Below, one piece after another: positions 45,725-58,218 of a stretch of DNA of 64,000 nt (position 1 is its first letter; each line of letters opens with the position of its first letter). Where the stretch lies: positions 1 to 64,000 of the forward strand of contig NXFV01000221.1 of assembly GCA_002803225.1 (NCBI GenBank), given 5' to 3'. This DNA is from Gamarada debralockiae (taxonomy: Eukaryota; Ascomycota; Leotiomycetes; Helotiales; Hyphodiscaceae). The translations under genes were made by a program, and so were the position numbers. The notes under the pieces were generated by a model. That model searched no databases. It was not told where the DNA came from and saw only the letters and a list, made by a program, of their open reading frames with translations.

Positions 45725-46818
45725 CTCGGATCAGACGTTGCGTTTGCTCCCCGTAGTGTTCTCTTGTATGTGTATTCTGTTCACGTCGTGTGGGATATCC
45801 AAATGCTTCAGTCACCACAGTCTCTTATGATGGAAAGTGGATAACTAGTCTTTCGCGGGGGAAGTAAGATGAAGATGATGCTAAATGGCGCAGATGGCAA
45901 TAAAAATCGTCAATTGGAATGCAATGGCAAGAGCAAAATTGCAATGGAAGTTGTAGATGGTTTTGGTTTGTCGATGGTAGTTTTCGTGTTTAAATTCGTT
46001 TTGGACGGATGGGTTCGCTATCCCGGTATCAGTATTCCGTACGCAAACTCAAACGCCATTTTCCTGAACTTACGAGATCATGCAAGAGGTTCGCCGAGGA
46101 CAAAATTGATCCTCGCAGACGAGGACAGCAGAAAGCCCTATTCAAGGAATAAAATAGGTAATATTAAAGACGTTTATCCTGATATCGCTGGCGGTGAAAC
46201 CGTCGACTGGGGGACATATGCCACCGGCTCCTGAAGTCAAAAATGCAGACCAGCTCAACTATCGACGATGAGAAGCTGTGGGTGAAGTCTCTCAATAGTG
46301 GAAGGCTCTGGAATAGGTAAAAATTTGGTTGTGAGCGTCGTATTTCCAGAAAATGATGCCGTTGACGATGTACGTGACGTAGTTTGGGCGTGTCCTGAAA
46401 GTCCGATATTAAAACACCTGCCCCGAAAAGGAACTTCGTAGAAAGGGATTTTTGGGTACCTAGTGGTAGAAGAGCAAAGGAGGCATCGCGAATGAATATT
46501 AAGGTCTTCAAGACGTTGTTGTGAGTTGGAGTAGTCTCGCTCTTGAGATTTTCGTGGGAGGTGATGGGAAAAGAGGTCGCAAGTAATATGGGCTACGCGA
46601 AGCGCGAAGGTGAAGTATTGGAGCGCCTTGGTCTGGCAGTCCTGGGCTGTGCTTTTGGTCATTAGCGGCGACTGAAGCTTCTCTGCCCAACACACTTTCA
46701 ATGATTGATTGCTAGAACTTTAGGTGAAGATCACGTTTTGGATTCTACTATGCAATGATTGAAGATGTCGAGGCTGTCATATTTCAAGAAGAAAACTCAC
46801 CCCTAGGCCACAATTGAT
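45725..46818. other. Spacer with unsupported frames
   Basis: Open frames at 45869-46234 (plus) and 46255-46701 (minus) lack family content. I see no gene. Confidence 0.4.
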
Positions 46819-47879
46819 CTATGAAGGGTACGGATTATTTGTAGTCCCCACAAAGACCACCTGGACACTGGCGAAACTTTTGAGGATCATCAGTCAGTAT
46901 ACACTTACCCCAAAATGGTGAGTATGTGGACTTACGCAGCAGTGCAAGCAAAGATCTCGATTCTTCTCGCCTTGGTCACCAGCGCTAGGCTTGTAGAAAA
47001 TATCAGAGTACAGGCGCAAAGAATCGCCAATCTATAACCTAGGTTCTCCACGAAGTACAGAATGATGATTGATATCAACGGTGTCATTGAAGCCAGTACT
47101 GTTCCGAGGATGTCAATTGCTCCAAGAACATGGGAGTCGGAGTAGTGGAAGAGATTACTCTCCAATGCTGAATTCTCGGGATCTGAAGGTATGGGTTTCT
47201 GTGATGTTGTAAGCACGAAAATGGCAATCAAGCAGACTCTAACAAAAACACTGACCTTGAGATGCCGCCAGATTTTTTCGAGTTTATGAAACACTGGACC
47301 CGCTAGAAATCGAGTAAAGGGATCATTCTCCCTGACACAACTGGTAAGAGTCATCAAGTCGTTTGAATATCTATCGTCGTATACTGATCCTCCCCCTAGG
47401 TTGAGATCGTTTCCAGAGAACGCAATCCCTCCTCCAAGGTCCGGTCGAGATATCCATTCTCTGAGCATTGCGAGGTCCCTATTCCTCGCTTGAGGCTTGC
47501 TGGTGATTTCTGAGTATCGCGATAAAAAGTCATCTGCCAGAATGTTAGCAATCATTAGAAGTGTACGATTTCTAGATCGCTTCGGACAATATTCTCTGAG
47601 TTTCGTCCGTATCTGTAAGGCCTTCTCCCATTGTTCGCCTCCACAGCCGCGATTTTTCGAGGTACTGAGAAGATGCCAATTGCGATCATACAACTCTTGT
47701 TCTCCCTCGATAACCTTATCACGTTCTGAAATAACCACAAATTCTTCTTCGAGATGTGCCAGTTCGGCTTGGAGGAAAAGCAAGTCGCGATTTGCCGATG
47801 ATTTGAATTGCCGGAAGATTGTATACCTATCATTAACCATGAATCGTGCGAGCTTGTCATACCCCGTGGGCTCAATCAT
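46819..47879 (-). CDS. DUF6594 fungal membrane protein
   Basis: Four exons on the minus strand: 47879-47588, 47533-47256, 47198-46936 and 46876-46819, in phase, 296 aa. Two of the introns (54 and 57 nt) are in-frame and stop-free, so they could be missed; I accept them because they restore the family pattern REYYDDFLSRYSEITS and have good branch points. The N-terminus (YDKLARFM ... IFRQF, LLFLQAELAHLEEE) is the DUF6594 signature. Three C-terminal membrane helices end in FASVQVVFVG, typical of the family. Function is unknown; members are abundant in Leotiomycetes and other Pezizomycotina, often in multi-copy. Confidence 0.82.
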
Positions 47880-48326
47880 ATTGAATTAATCAACATACAT
47901 TTACGAATCATTCAGAAACCCATTTTGAGATTGCAGATGCCCTCATCCGCTGATCGTGATCGAGGCCGAATAGGAATGAGGCTCCAAGGCATACCGCACT
48001 GGCTCTGTAGGCTGTCGACATCCTTACTACTGCGGCAGAAATTGATTTGTTGGCATGGCGTTTTACACAGCCTCAATGCCTGAAAATGAAAAGCATCCGC
48101 AACTATTGGCCAGCTGCAACCGGGGCGTATTTGTGCCAACTTTGCAGGCTTTCATCGTAGACCCTTGTCTTCAGCTCGTGGGTGTAGCTTTCATCATCTT
48201 CATGTGCCTTGTGCAAAGCCCAAAGGTACATTTCTTGAGTCTCAAGCTGGACTTCTTCTCACTCTATAAAGCTGTCGACGTCTGTGGCTCTCTACACAGA
48301 CACACAGCATCGGAAACCCCTTGGGA
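47880..48326. other. Divergent spacer
   Basis: 5' flank of the DUF6594 gene (minus) and of the next gene (plus). An open frame runs from 48055 into exon 1 of the next gene in another frame. No gene supported. Confidence 0.45.
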
Positions 48327-49505
48327 ATGTTCCGCCACCATGGCCCTGCTCACCGACCACCTTCACGAGTATCTTCAAGCAAGAAACTCGAGAGCTTAGA
48401 AGTTAAGGTAAGGTCTTTGAATCATAGATCGTGAGATAAATTCTGACGGGCTCTGCAGAACATATTTGCGGGAATCGTGGAAATCGAACAAGCCGCCGAC
48501 TTGTTGATGCCGCGGGAGCTTCCAGTGATTGCGCTCTGTGATTCCGAAGGCCAGACGAACTGGGTATCACAGAAATTTGTTGACGACCTCTCGAAATCCA
48601 ATCCGGCAGCATTCAAACCTACAGGACGCCTCAGGCGTCGGAGAGGCGGCGATATTTCTCATATATACATACGTTGGACTTGTCGAAAGCTTGAGCTATA
48701 CTCCCAAGGAGGAATCTTCTACATTGAGCCAAAAGCAGACTTCAAGATCCTCTTCGGCTGCGGCTACAACATCAGTGCAGACCGGAGAAAACGGAGTATA
48801 TATCTTCCAAGTCCTTACAACAGAATAAGGGAGAAGAAACATCACGAAGAAGATATCATGTTGTCCGATAACATAATTGATAGTTTTCGTCGAGGGATAC
48901 AAGACGGCACATTGTTGCAGTTAAGAAGAATGCCTCACTTTCCGGACGACGGCATTGCGTATATGACAGTTGCTGAACTCGAAACCGAGCTGAACTATGT
49001 CTTCGGCTCGTACTCAACAACCGATGAAGCCCTGAACTCTACGAGCACTGATGAAGTCAATCGGTTCTATCCTATCTCAACAATGAATCTGATTGAAATC
49101 GGGTCGTCGCAAGAATCTATTATGACCGAGAGTGAGGACCCGTCGAGCACGGCTTCAACAAACACTTCGATGTCTGAAGAGCCCTATAGAGGCCATCCAC
49201 TGTCTGAGAGGCTGAGAAGGGAGCGCTATCAACCTGGACAGCAATGGGGACTTGAAGGATGGTTCGACCAAGGCATTTGTGAGGAGCCACAGCCGTGGAT
49301 CCCACGTATGGTCCAACAAAGAAGAATTCCAGGGGCGTTCACTCGATGTCATGATCTGAATTCAAATCAGGAACAGGCCCTGGTGGCGGCACGTGCTGAA
49401 GCTGAAAGGCGCACGGCAGACTACTGGCAATGGGACGAGGAGGTGCAAAATTATAAGCATTATGATGCGGGGAGTACGGAGCCTGTTTGGTACAATCCAC
49501 CTTAA
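48327..49505 (+). CDS. Hypothetical protein with diverged retropepsin-like segment
   Basis: Two exons, 48327-48407 and 48459-49505 (donor gtaagg, acceptor ctgcag), 375 aa. The start at 48327 is the nearest ATG in the frame that reads KKLESLEVK before the intron. After it, PVIALCDSEGQTNWVSQKFVD and FKILFGCGYNI resemble the two conserved strand pairs of the retropepsin-like protein at 44.3-45.7 kb (DTGSPDSWVAQRLVD, LLLGRAF), but DTG is replaced by Asp-Ser-Glu-Gly, so catalysis is doubtful. The C-terminal half is polar, ending in a Trp-rich charged segment (ADYWQWDEEVQNYKHYD). I do not recognise a named family. The similarity is weak and needs a structure-based comparison. Confidence 0.55.
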
Positions 49506-50328
49506 CATAGGGTAGTCGGCAGGATACAATGCTAAAGAGACAATGTTTCATAAATGGCGTAAGTTTTATGCTGTTGAATTTGTTTCCAAGGTCGTGATAT
49601 GTTTGTCCAGCGAATGCAAATGTGTTGGCGGCCTCTAAAAAATACGAGCAGTCAGTGTAAGAGCAGAGACAGATGTTTTGTAAAATAAGTACTTCTTTGG
49701 TTTTCAAAGAATACAGCAATACGGTATCATTTTTGGGATTGGGTTCCAGCTCCAGCAAATCGAACATGCAAAACCACAAGAACCCAACGAGCACCTCAAT
49801 TAAGGTTGAAGCCCGAATGAGGGAAAGAAGAACTTGATCACCGTTCTTGTTGCCATGGGTAGTTGCGATTCGTCAGGTTGTGGTCCGAATGATGGTCGAG
49901 CTGAAAGAAGATGCTGACCATTCCGGATTTTGGAAGGCGCAAACCGAAGATACTCGTGCCATCAAAACAGAATTTGAAAATAACGGCGAGCGGTGCATGA
50001 GCAATTCACTCTGCTGGGACCATTTGGGTAACTGCCATGTGGACTGATGTCGTGCTGCCGGACTACACAAGAGACTTTTGCGATATTCAGACGACCACTG
50101 TTGTGTCGTTTATAGTTGATCGAAGTGCATTTGCGATGATCTTCATTGTCTGATGAACGATATCACGGGGTATTCAAAGTATGCTGAGGTTCAAGTCTTA
50201 GCCGGTCTCTGGATTTAAAGCCTAGCATCCATAGAAGAAACCTCCAACTCCCCACAATTTATACTCCAGTGATGCATATGCCCCTTTTCATAACCCAAAC
50301 TCCATGTTCAGACCCACCTTGCCCTCAA
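49506..50328. other. Convergent spacer
   Basis: Between the 3' ends of the plus-strand hypothetical gene and SSL1. Frame fragments have no family content. Confidence 0.5.
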
Positions 50329-51807
50329 TCATTCCTCCATCGCATCCCCAACTGGGATTCCATTCCCCACCTCCATCTCCGCCTGCTCAACTACCCCCCT
50401 CGAGTCACTCTGACACCCCGGACAATTATGCACAACCTCATGCGCAAAAACATCACAATCAATACAAAAATGATTGCCGCAGACCTCACATGCATACCTC
50501 CCACTCTCACTAATACTCTTCACTCTCTCTGTCACACCATTTTCTTGCTCCCATATTTTGCCCTTCGGAATTTCAGGGAAGGGGGAGAGACAGGAATAGC
50601 AAGCTTTTGATTTCGTGGCCCCGGACCAAGGGACTTCGACCCAGTTCTTCAACGGGAAGAGATGGTGATATGAGCGCGCAAGATGTGTAGATAGAATGAG
50701 GGTCAACCCGCAAGCGGGACATTCGGCGGGGAGACTGCACACTTTGCTCTCGCACCTCGAACATAAATAGCCGCCACGAGTCAGCTTGCTATGACAGGCG
50801 CAGAAACTCATGGTCTTTCCAGCTCCAGATGTCCGGGACGGGAACCCCATCATGAGGAGACTGGACTGTGATTGTTTCTTCGTTCTTGTGACAGGAGGGG
50901 TGGTTAACGCCATGACTAGCTCGCGGAAATGCTGCTCGTTGAGAGCGACGCTGTAGTTCCCATCATCGCCCGCATTGGTACGTCTGCATAGTTCGGAGCA
51001 GATAGCTACTTGGGCCGCGAGACCGACAACAGAGACACGAATGCGGTCTGCAATCAACGATGCAATAGTCTCATGGATATCGCCTGGATCACTAGACAAC
51101 AAAGCTCCGTAAATAATCAGGATTTCTCGGGTTCCGTGAGAGGGAGCATGGAAGAGAGCTGCTCGGCTCATTTCAAGAGCATTTTGTAGACTCGGATTGC
51201 CTTTTGCTTCTTGTCCTCGAAGATTCTTGAGCCGTTCGATGTGTTCGGTGGGATTGCCGCTCATGTCGCTGATTCGGACAGCGATTCCATCTCGCATGCC
51301 TATTATGCCAAGCTGAGAGATAGGGTTCTGTTCGAAGTACTCGGTGACGAATTCGGATGCGTATTGGATCGTGAGGAGGTATCGCGTGGGTCGGAGGTCT
51401 TTCTCGACCATGGCAAAAGATAGATCCAGTACGAGGATAAGATGCCGGATGATACCTCTTTGAAGCGGTGTTGTATCTCGCAGTAATCTGCATCGTGGTC
51501 AGCTTTGAACAAGATGTTTGCTTCAGGAAGCGTACCTCTTTCTCTTCGAGGCCTCCCTTAGACCCTCAACCGTGGAATTAATACTCCCATCCGCTCCCTC
51601 AACAACAGTATCCCAACTCCTCTGTATATCTTCCCACGCAGCCCTCCTACGATTCGTGCCTCCATTCGTATCACCTCCTCTCGTGGCCGACCCGGCAGCG
51701 CCTCGGACGGGACCAGTTGATCGTGTGCCATGCGTAGAGACTTGATGAGCTCCAATATCGTCGTCAGAGCCATCGTCTGCAACGTATTCGCCATCAGAGT
51801 CTGACAT
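50329..51807 (-). CDS. SSL1: TFIIH core subunit Ssl1 (p44)
   Basis: Subunit of TFIIH needed for RNA polymerase II transcription and nucleotide excision repair, where it stimulates the Rad3/XPD helicase. Two exons on the minus strand, 51807-51536 and 51487-50329, in phase, 476 aa. An acidic N-terminus (MSDSDGEYVADDGSDDD) precedes AWEDIQRSWDTVVEG. The von Willebrand-type domain covers about 90-280 (RHLILVLDLSFAMVEKDLRPTR, MRDGIAVRISDMSGNP). The C-terminus has a zinc-binding region (YLCSRC, CSLPAECPACGLTLILSTHLARSYHHLFPL) and a C4C4-type RING-like domain (CYSCLSPFPE, YACEVCGNHFCIDCDVF, HNCPGC). All are strongly diagnostic and complete. Length matches the family. Confidence 0.96.
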
Positions 51808-52579
51808 GATGGATGCGAGTAAGTGGCACTTGCGTCACGGAACGAACGTGGAGTAAAGAATGTTTCTGTGCGTGACTGATAAATATTTGGAGGACAAGGC
51901 TGCAGAGCTTTGGACAGGACTTACACGATTCGGTGCTCGTGTCTTCGGCTAAAGCAGCCTCAGCCTCGCCCAGACCTCATCGTGAGGATCTGCTGTTTCT
52001 GGTCTGTAGCCAGAGACAGAGAACCTATCTATGATATTCGCTTTGGTTACTGAACGTCATGTTGACGGAGAGGATATTCTGTAGCTTTTGGGTTCTATGA
52101 AATTGCAACCGTTCCTTCCTGACCGAATTCGCTGTGATGGTTCTGTCTCGTTACAAGGCTCAGTATCCCGTTGTGCGATTGAGAGAAGAGAAATGATTGC
52201 ATAAAGGAAATCTCGGTTGGGCTCAGGAGACTTTTCATATTTGCTTCTTCCATTATGCGCTCGAATTGGGTATACTACTAACGCGCAAAAATCATATACA
52301 AGCTAATCCACCAAATGCATAGCATCCAATTTGCAGGATGTAGAGCTTTTGCTCCAGAAGCATACCACCATGCAGACGTCCTCTCATAATTACAGCCTTC
52401 CCAAGGGCGTAGCTGCAACTCATATCCATCATAGTCCCCCACGCTTCCTAAAACCTATGCCTGTAGCAGAAAATGTACTCGTATTGGTAACTTTAAACAA
52501 TATCGTCTAAGACGTAAGTGTATCGCTCCTAAAAAAAAATGCCTCCAAACTCCGATTCCCATGCCATGCTTGATTATCG
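51808..52579. other. Spacer
   Basis: 5' flank of SSL1 and 3' flank of CHS7, both minus strand. No gene seen. Confidence 0.5.
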
Positions 52580-53748
52580 TTACGAATACGTATTCGTTAC
52601 GGGCATGGGCCAGTCGTCTTCTGTGATGCTGGACCAGAAGATCCAGACCGCGACCACAGAAAGGAGGGTGAATAGTGTTTCGAAGAGTGCTCCGTCAATC
52701 TTGCCGTGAACTCCGTTACAGATATGGACGCTGACAACGTAGTTGAAGATCTGGCCGAGGGCGAACAAGAGTGCGGCTGCTCCGAGGTAGATCATCGGCT
52801 TGCGCTCTCCAAGGACTCTGATCACCAATATTGTCTCCAAGACGAAGAAGATGAACAGGAATACCAGAGGTGCAAGCTGATAGAGCACATAAAGTCCGAT
52901 ATTGCGATTGTTTCCACTTAAGCTGGAATCGAAATGGCCGGTCCAGCTATATCCAGTATCGAGAGCAATATAGCCGGTTCCGATGAATATCGCTAACGCA
53001 GATCCAACTATTAGGCCAAGTGAGACGGGCGTTCCATCGTCAATTAACTGGTATCCCACAGCAGCATTGAGCATAAGGATCCATAGAGTCGCAGCGATCA
53101 TGCCGAGGTGTATGCCAGTAAAAGCCTATCTACGGTCAGCTTGCCACAACTACATTGAAGGGGAGAGAGCTTACTATCCGAACATCATTGCTCAAAGGGA
53201 ATCCGCCAACCGTGAAGATCTCACAGATCTCAATGATTATATATCCCACCAGGAAGGCTTGCATTTCTCTGAGGGCCGAAGTCAGCGCATAGTTGAATAG
53301 TCAATGATGCGATACGACGTACCTCCGTCCCACCGCTGCTTGTTTTCGTTCGGATCTCCATAAGAGGAAGGCTGTGACTGCAATTGCTATGCCGCAGAGG
53401 AGGATTGAACCTGTCCATTGTCAGCCCATCCGTCCTGGCCTCCGAATCCAATTCAACGAACCCAAATTGCCCAGGTGCTTTCCATGCTTCAGCGGTATTC
53501 CCTCCAATACACACGCTTTTAAATTCGGATTGTCGTATTGGAATCCTGGGAAAAGCTGTTGTGAACGAAGAATTAGTATTGCGAGACTTTGGTTCGATGA
53601 GGTTGGAGACGAACATTGCAGACTGGTAGAGTCGAGTCGCGACAGAAATTCTGTTCCAAATTGTCAGCACAGGTTCGTAGAACAATCCTCTACACTCTAT
53701 TCCTTCACCTTCACTCACATGAAAGTTTCCGAACTGTGTTGACCCCAT
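52580..53748 (-). CDS. CHS7: Chitin synthase export chaperone Chs7
   Basis: ER membrane protein required for exit of class IV chitin synthase (Chs3) from the ER. Six exons on the minus strand: 53748-53719, 53650-53615, 53555-53462, 53410-53323, 53268-53175 and 53125-52580, all phases agree, 295 aa. The N-terminus MGSTQFGNFH followed by FCRDSTLPVCN is the hallmark of fungal Chs7, and NLGSILLCGIAIAVTAFLLW, WRSERKQAAVGRREMQ and FTGIHLGMIAATLWILMLN are the conserved membrane core. About seven hydrophobic segments are visible. The length fits the family. Two short exons (30 and 36 nt) make this gene easy to mispredict; the conserved motif across both supports the model. Confidence 0.92.
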
Positions 53749-55733
53749 TTTGTAGTGGCGCAAGGGCGCTTCGTGGCTGCTCAATCGAGAAACAATCCGA
53801 GGCTCTGAGCTTCTGCAACCTCAAGTTTGTATGGGTACCAATTCGATTGTCGCAAAAGGAAATCGAATTCGCTGCTCGTCGCCGACAGACTGCTCGGTCT
53901 GACGACAGCAGTAGAGTGATGCTTTGTAAAGTGAATGGTGGTGTGTTCGATCTCGAGTATTTCCTTGCTTGCCTCCACTTTGTTGACTTCTCTGACACTA
54001 GCTTCCCTCGCCTTTGATTTTTAGTCCAGGAACGGTAGGAGTCACGACAACGGGTCTCGACTAAATTCGTTTGACACCTGGCGCTTAATTCGATGGTCTT
54101 TAGGAGACAATTGCTTTCCTCACGCGAGGATTTGTGAAGTTTGCGATGGTGTGCGACGATGATGTTATTGAGAGGATGGGCGCAAATGAAGGAAAATCTG
54201 CATAAGGTGAGGTGTGCTGCTGCTGGTGAGTTGTCGACCAGCCCAGTGTCTTCCTTCCCAAATTACGAATAACCCTGCTTTCCAGTCAACTATTAGCGAA
54301 ATGACCCCCGGAAAAGAGCAACGATCATGGAGCTTCTCACAGCCAAACAACTCGACCAAATCTAGGATGCCTTTTCAGAAGTCGACAAGATCACTGCAGG
54401 CATCTGGGAGGATGGTGATCTAGTTTTATGAAGCGCTTCATGCCGAAAGGGACAAATGCTCCTTTCCTTGAGGGGAAGAAATTATGTTATGAACATGGGG
54501 TAAATTGCTGGCAAAATGCTTTCGAACTTCTATCATTGCCCGATTATCTTGTCGTGGTGTTTCAGCCACTCCCTTTTCCACTCCATTGGCCCATCGAAGA
54601 CTTCCAGGCTTTGGAAGAACCGTATTCTCTGCATCTTTGCCAGGCATCGTGCATAATGATCGTCGTCTTTCAGCTGCTGCGCCTGCTGATAGGCTTCGCA
54701 TCCATCTTGATGGACACACACGCGGACTCTGCTTCCGGCCAGGAAATAAAGCACCGTGAGAAAATGCAAGAAGCCGAGGCGTCCAGTGTATCAAAAGGGG
54801 GCTATGGATTTATCCACCCAGACGAGGAGGCTCCTTGAAGAATACGGGCAAGGATAGCCTGAATAGTTACGAGCAAAGTAGAAATTTGAAGATGACGAAA
54901 ATTGGGGTGATTCCTGCGTTGAATATTGATTTGATTGAAGCATAAGGCTGCTTATGAATTCCCCCCTTATGAATCAAAGAATGACATATTGGATTCTTGA
55001 GTTTGCGTACAAAAAGCAGCCCCGCCCTTTAAAGATAACGTAGGAGTCTGTGCTATCGTCCTTGCTCCAAACCCAATGCTTTCCAAAAATGAGATCCTCG
55101 AAGTGATAGGTGGCTATTCTTGTATCAAACCGGTCCTGTCGGCGGCCGATTCGAACTGTGATTTGTTCTTGACGAGGCTGTGAAAAATGTTTCCAGAGCC
55201 TCTCCCTGAGTGTGTTTCCTCGCAAGGAAGAAGAAACGCGATGGCTTCTTCGGAGGAAGTACCTACTCACCTACGACCTTTTAATAGCAGGTGCTCGTAC
55301 GATCCGTACACATGACTAGCAAAGACCCTGCATTCCCTGTTTCTGGGGTCGTGTGAACGAACTGTGGAGGAATGACTTGGTGGAATGTTCTCAAGACTTA
55401 CGAAAAGTGCTGTACCATGAAAAGACCACATTGTAAGCCCCTCCGTTTGGATCTCAAGATTGAAGAGACCAAAAGATCCTACACAAGCTCATGACTTAAA
55501 AGGGGGAGAGGATCAGGGGCCCCAAGTCACGTGTTACTGTCCCTGGTCTCGGCTGCATGGAGCGTCATCTGAAGACGTTGAACTTCGCGATATCATCTCG
55601 TGCCAACATCTTCTCCATCAAGTCGCAGCCCATTCTGCTACCAAGCTTTGTCGAGGAACTCAATCATAATTACCCGTCACATGCATTGTCCTCCCATGCA
55701 TTTCTCCACTTCTTCTGCATGTATTAGAAAATC
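53749..55733. other. 2-kb region without supported gene
   Basis: A plus-strand reading at 54330-54430 has an ATG and protein-like codons broken by TAG. A minus-strand frame at 54974-55270 (with FDTRIATYHFEDLIFGKHWV) is protein-like and follows possible introns around 55273-55400, but I cannot phase a full model. The first exon of the sugar transporter should lie just before 55728; I could not place it. Confidence 0.35.
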
Positions 55734-58218
55734 TTGAATGCTAGGGAGGGCCTTTTAAACGAATCGGAATTGTTCGACCTCACACGTCAGTCGGCACCTA
55801 ACAACCCTCAACCTTCGACGCGGAGGGCTGCTGCAAAACAGCTCACCACATTCACGATTACTTCTCCAAAGCCACCTCGTCGCCCTGCGAATATTCCTCT
55901 ACGAACCTTATCGTCGCAACCTAGCAGGTCACATTCCGCCGCGTTATTGGGCGGGCAATCGGATGAGAAGCAAGGCCGCCGGTCTTCCCTCTCGCGATCG
56001 TCTTCCCCCGATTCAGAATTCTCCTGGAGCGATACAGGTGATCTCGCAGAGCAATTAGCAGACGAGGACCCTCTACAGATTAGACTACGAGCATCTCTAG
56101 ACGAACAGGTTTTTGGTGGATCCTCGAGACGACCTCAGCGGCAGAAGCGGGTACGATATCTAGACGAATTTGAGAACCCAGGTCGAAAAGAATATCAAAC
56201 TGGAATCGTTAAAGAGGAGATCGATATTCCGGAAGCCGCTCCACGGTATATTACCAGAGCTGAGCATATCATCGCTGCCATCATGTCGGGGGGAGAAAGG
56301 CAAATGAATGGCCTGACAGGCAAGCCTTTGGTGTAGGATCAGCACCACAGATACCATGTACCAGATACTGACGGTCTTGCAGATACTTCACCAGTATTTT
56401 CGTATCCCTAGGGGTGTTTCTATTTGGATATGATCAAGGCGTCATGTCGGGGATCATCACGTAAGTAGGATTGAGATGCGCTATTCAACAGGAACATAGC
56501 TAACACTACTGCAGAGGTCCCTTTTTCATAGATTACTTCAATCAACCAACGCGAGCTGAACTTGGTACTATGGTTGCCATCCTCGAAATCGGAGCTCTTT
56601 GTGCATCTCTCGTCGTTGGCAGAGTTGGCGACATAATTGGTAGAAAAAAGACAATTTTATATGGCTCCTGCATATTCTTCATTGGGGGAGGGCTTCAGAC
56701 ATTTGCTAAGAACATGGCTATGATGCTTGTCGGGCGTATCATTGCAGGTGTTGGTGTTGGTATGCTATCGACAATCGTCCCTGTGTATCAGTCCGAAATC
56801 TCTCCACCACACAACAGGGGAAAGCTGGCGTGCATCGAGTTCTCTGGAAACATCACTGGATATGCCACTTCAGTCTGGGTCGATTATTTCTGCAGTTTCA
56901 TCCAAAGCGACTACTCTTGGAGGCTCCCTTTGTTGATGCAATGCGTTATGGGTGCTCTCCTCGGCATAGGGAGTTTGATCATTGTTGAGTCACCAAGGTA
57001 TGCTACACGACTACTGATCTGAATATCCTTACTAATGAAAGTAGATGGTTACTTGATAATGATCACGATGAAGAAGGTATTGTTGTGATTGCCAACCTTT
57101 ACGGAGGCGGTGACATTCACAACCCCAAGGCCCGGGACGAGTACCGTGAAATCAAGATGGATGTTCTCCTTTCCCGCCAGGAAGGCGAAAAGTCCTACAC
57201 GGACATGTTCCGTCGGTACAGAACTCGTGTCTTTATCGCCATGTCAGCCCAAGCGTTTGCCCAACTTAACGGAATCAACGTAATCTCCTACTACGCCCCT
57301 CTCGTCTTCGAGTCAGCAGGATGGGTCGGCCGCGAAGCTATTTTGATGACTGGAATCAACAGTATCACTTATCTTATGTCCACCGTTCCCCCATGGTATG
57401 TGGTGGATCGATGGGGTCGGCGCATCATTCTTCTCAGTGGTGCAGTGGCTATGGTCTTGTCACTGTCCGCTATTTCGTACTTCTTGTACCTCGACATTCA
57501 TTCCACGCCAACACTGGTGGTCATTTTCGTCATGATCTATAACGCATCATTTGGATACAGTTGGGGCCCAATTCCATGGCTTTATCCTCCCGAGATTTTG
57601 CCTCTCAGCATTCGATCCAAGGGTGCTAGCTTGTCCACAGCTACTAATTGGGCGTTCAATTGGCTGGTTGGTGAACTGACTCCAGTTCTTCAAGATGCTA
57701 TCACATGGCGTCTTTACCTCGTGCACGCCTTTTTCTGTGCTACGAGTTTTGTTGTTGGTAAGTTCTCCAGCGCTCTTTAGTATCGAATCAACGCTAATGA
57801 AATTGCAGTATATTTCATTTACCCGGAGACCGCCGGAATAAGATTAGAGGATATGGATATGCTATTCGGTGACGCCACAACAGCAGTGCCCACACCAATA
57901 GCACGAGCCGAAGAGGGGTCCTCGATGGGCGTGAACTCACCAGTCCCATCCATGGATCTCCGACGAGGAATCCAAGAAGCCGGTCCTGCCAACGGCGTCG
58001 GGGCCGCGAATGCAATTCCAGGCCTCGAAATCGACCCACCGCACGTTTCCATCGTGAACGGAAAGCCGCAGTACGCTGAGGAGGAAGGAAATGGTGAGGG
58101 AGTTGGTGGATGGATCTCACGCATGGTTAATAGGGTGAAGGGTGATGGAGGAAGTGTTCGAAGTGGAACAAGTGGCAATGGCAAGTATAAGCCTCTTGAT
58201 CAGGAAGAAGAAGAATGA
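55734..58218 (+). CDS. MFS sugar transporter with a long N-terminal extension
   Basis: Sugar porter family member. Exons: to 56332 (5' end uncertain), 56383-56460, 56515-56997, 57045-57757 and 57809-58218, all in phase. Landmarks include GVFLFGYDQGVMSGIIT, VGRVGDIIGRKK (loop 2-3), RIIAGVGVGMLSTIVPVYQSE, SGNITGY, WRLPLLMQCVMG, LNGINVISYYAPLVFESAGW, and the PET motif FIYPETAGIRLEDMD. Twelve membrane helices are implied. Two unusual features: ~200 hydrophilic N-terminal residues (SRSSSPDSEFSWSDTGDLAEQ) and a ~130-residue C-terminal tail, so it may be a sugar sensor or regulated transporter rather than a plain porter. The listed start is a TTG-containing point where the frame opens behind a tattag acceptor; an upstream exon with ATG is expected. 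Substrate unknown. Confidence 0.87.

Noticed and set aside
54330..55400. Possible small genes on both strands between CHS7 and the sugar transporter
   Set aside because: In-frame stops on the plus strand and unresolvable intron phases on the minus strand; no family match.
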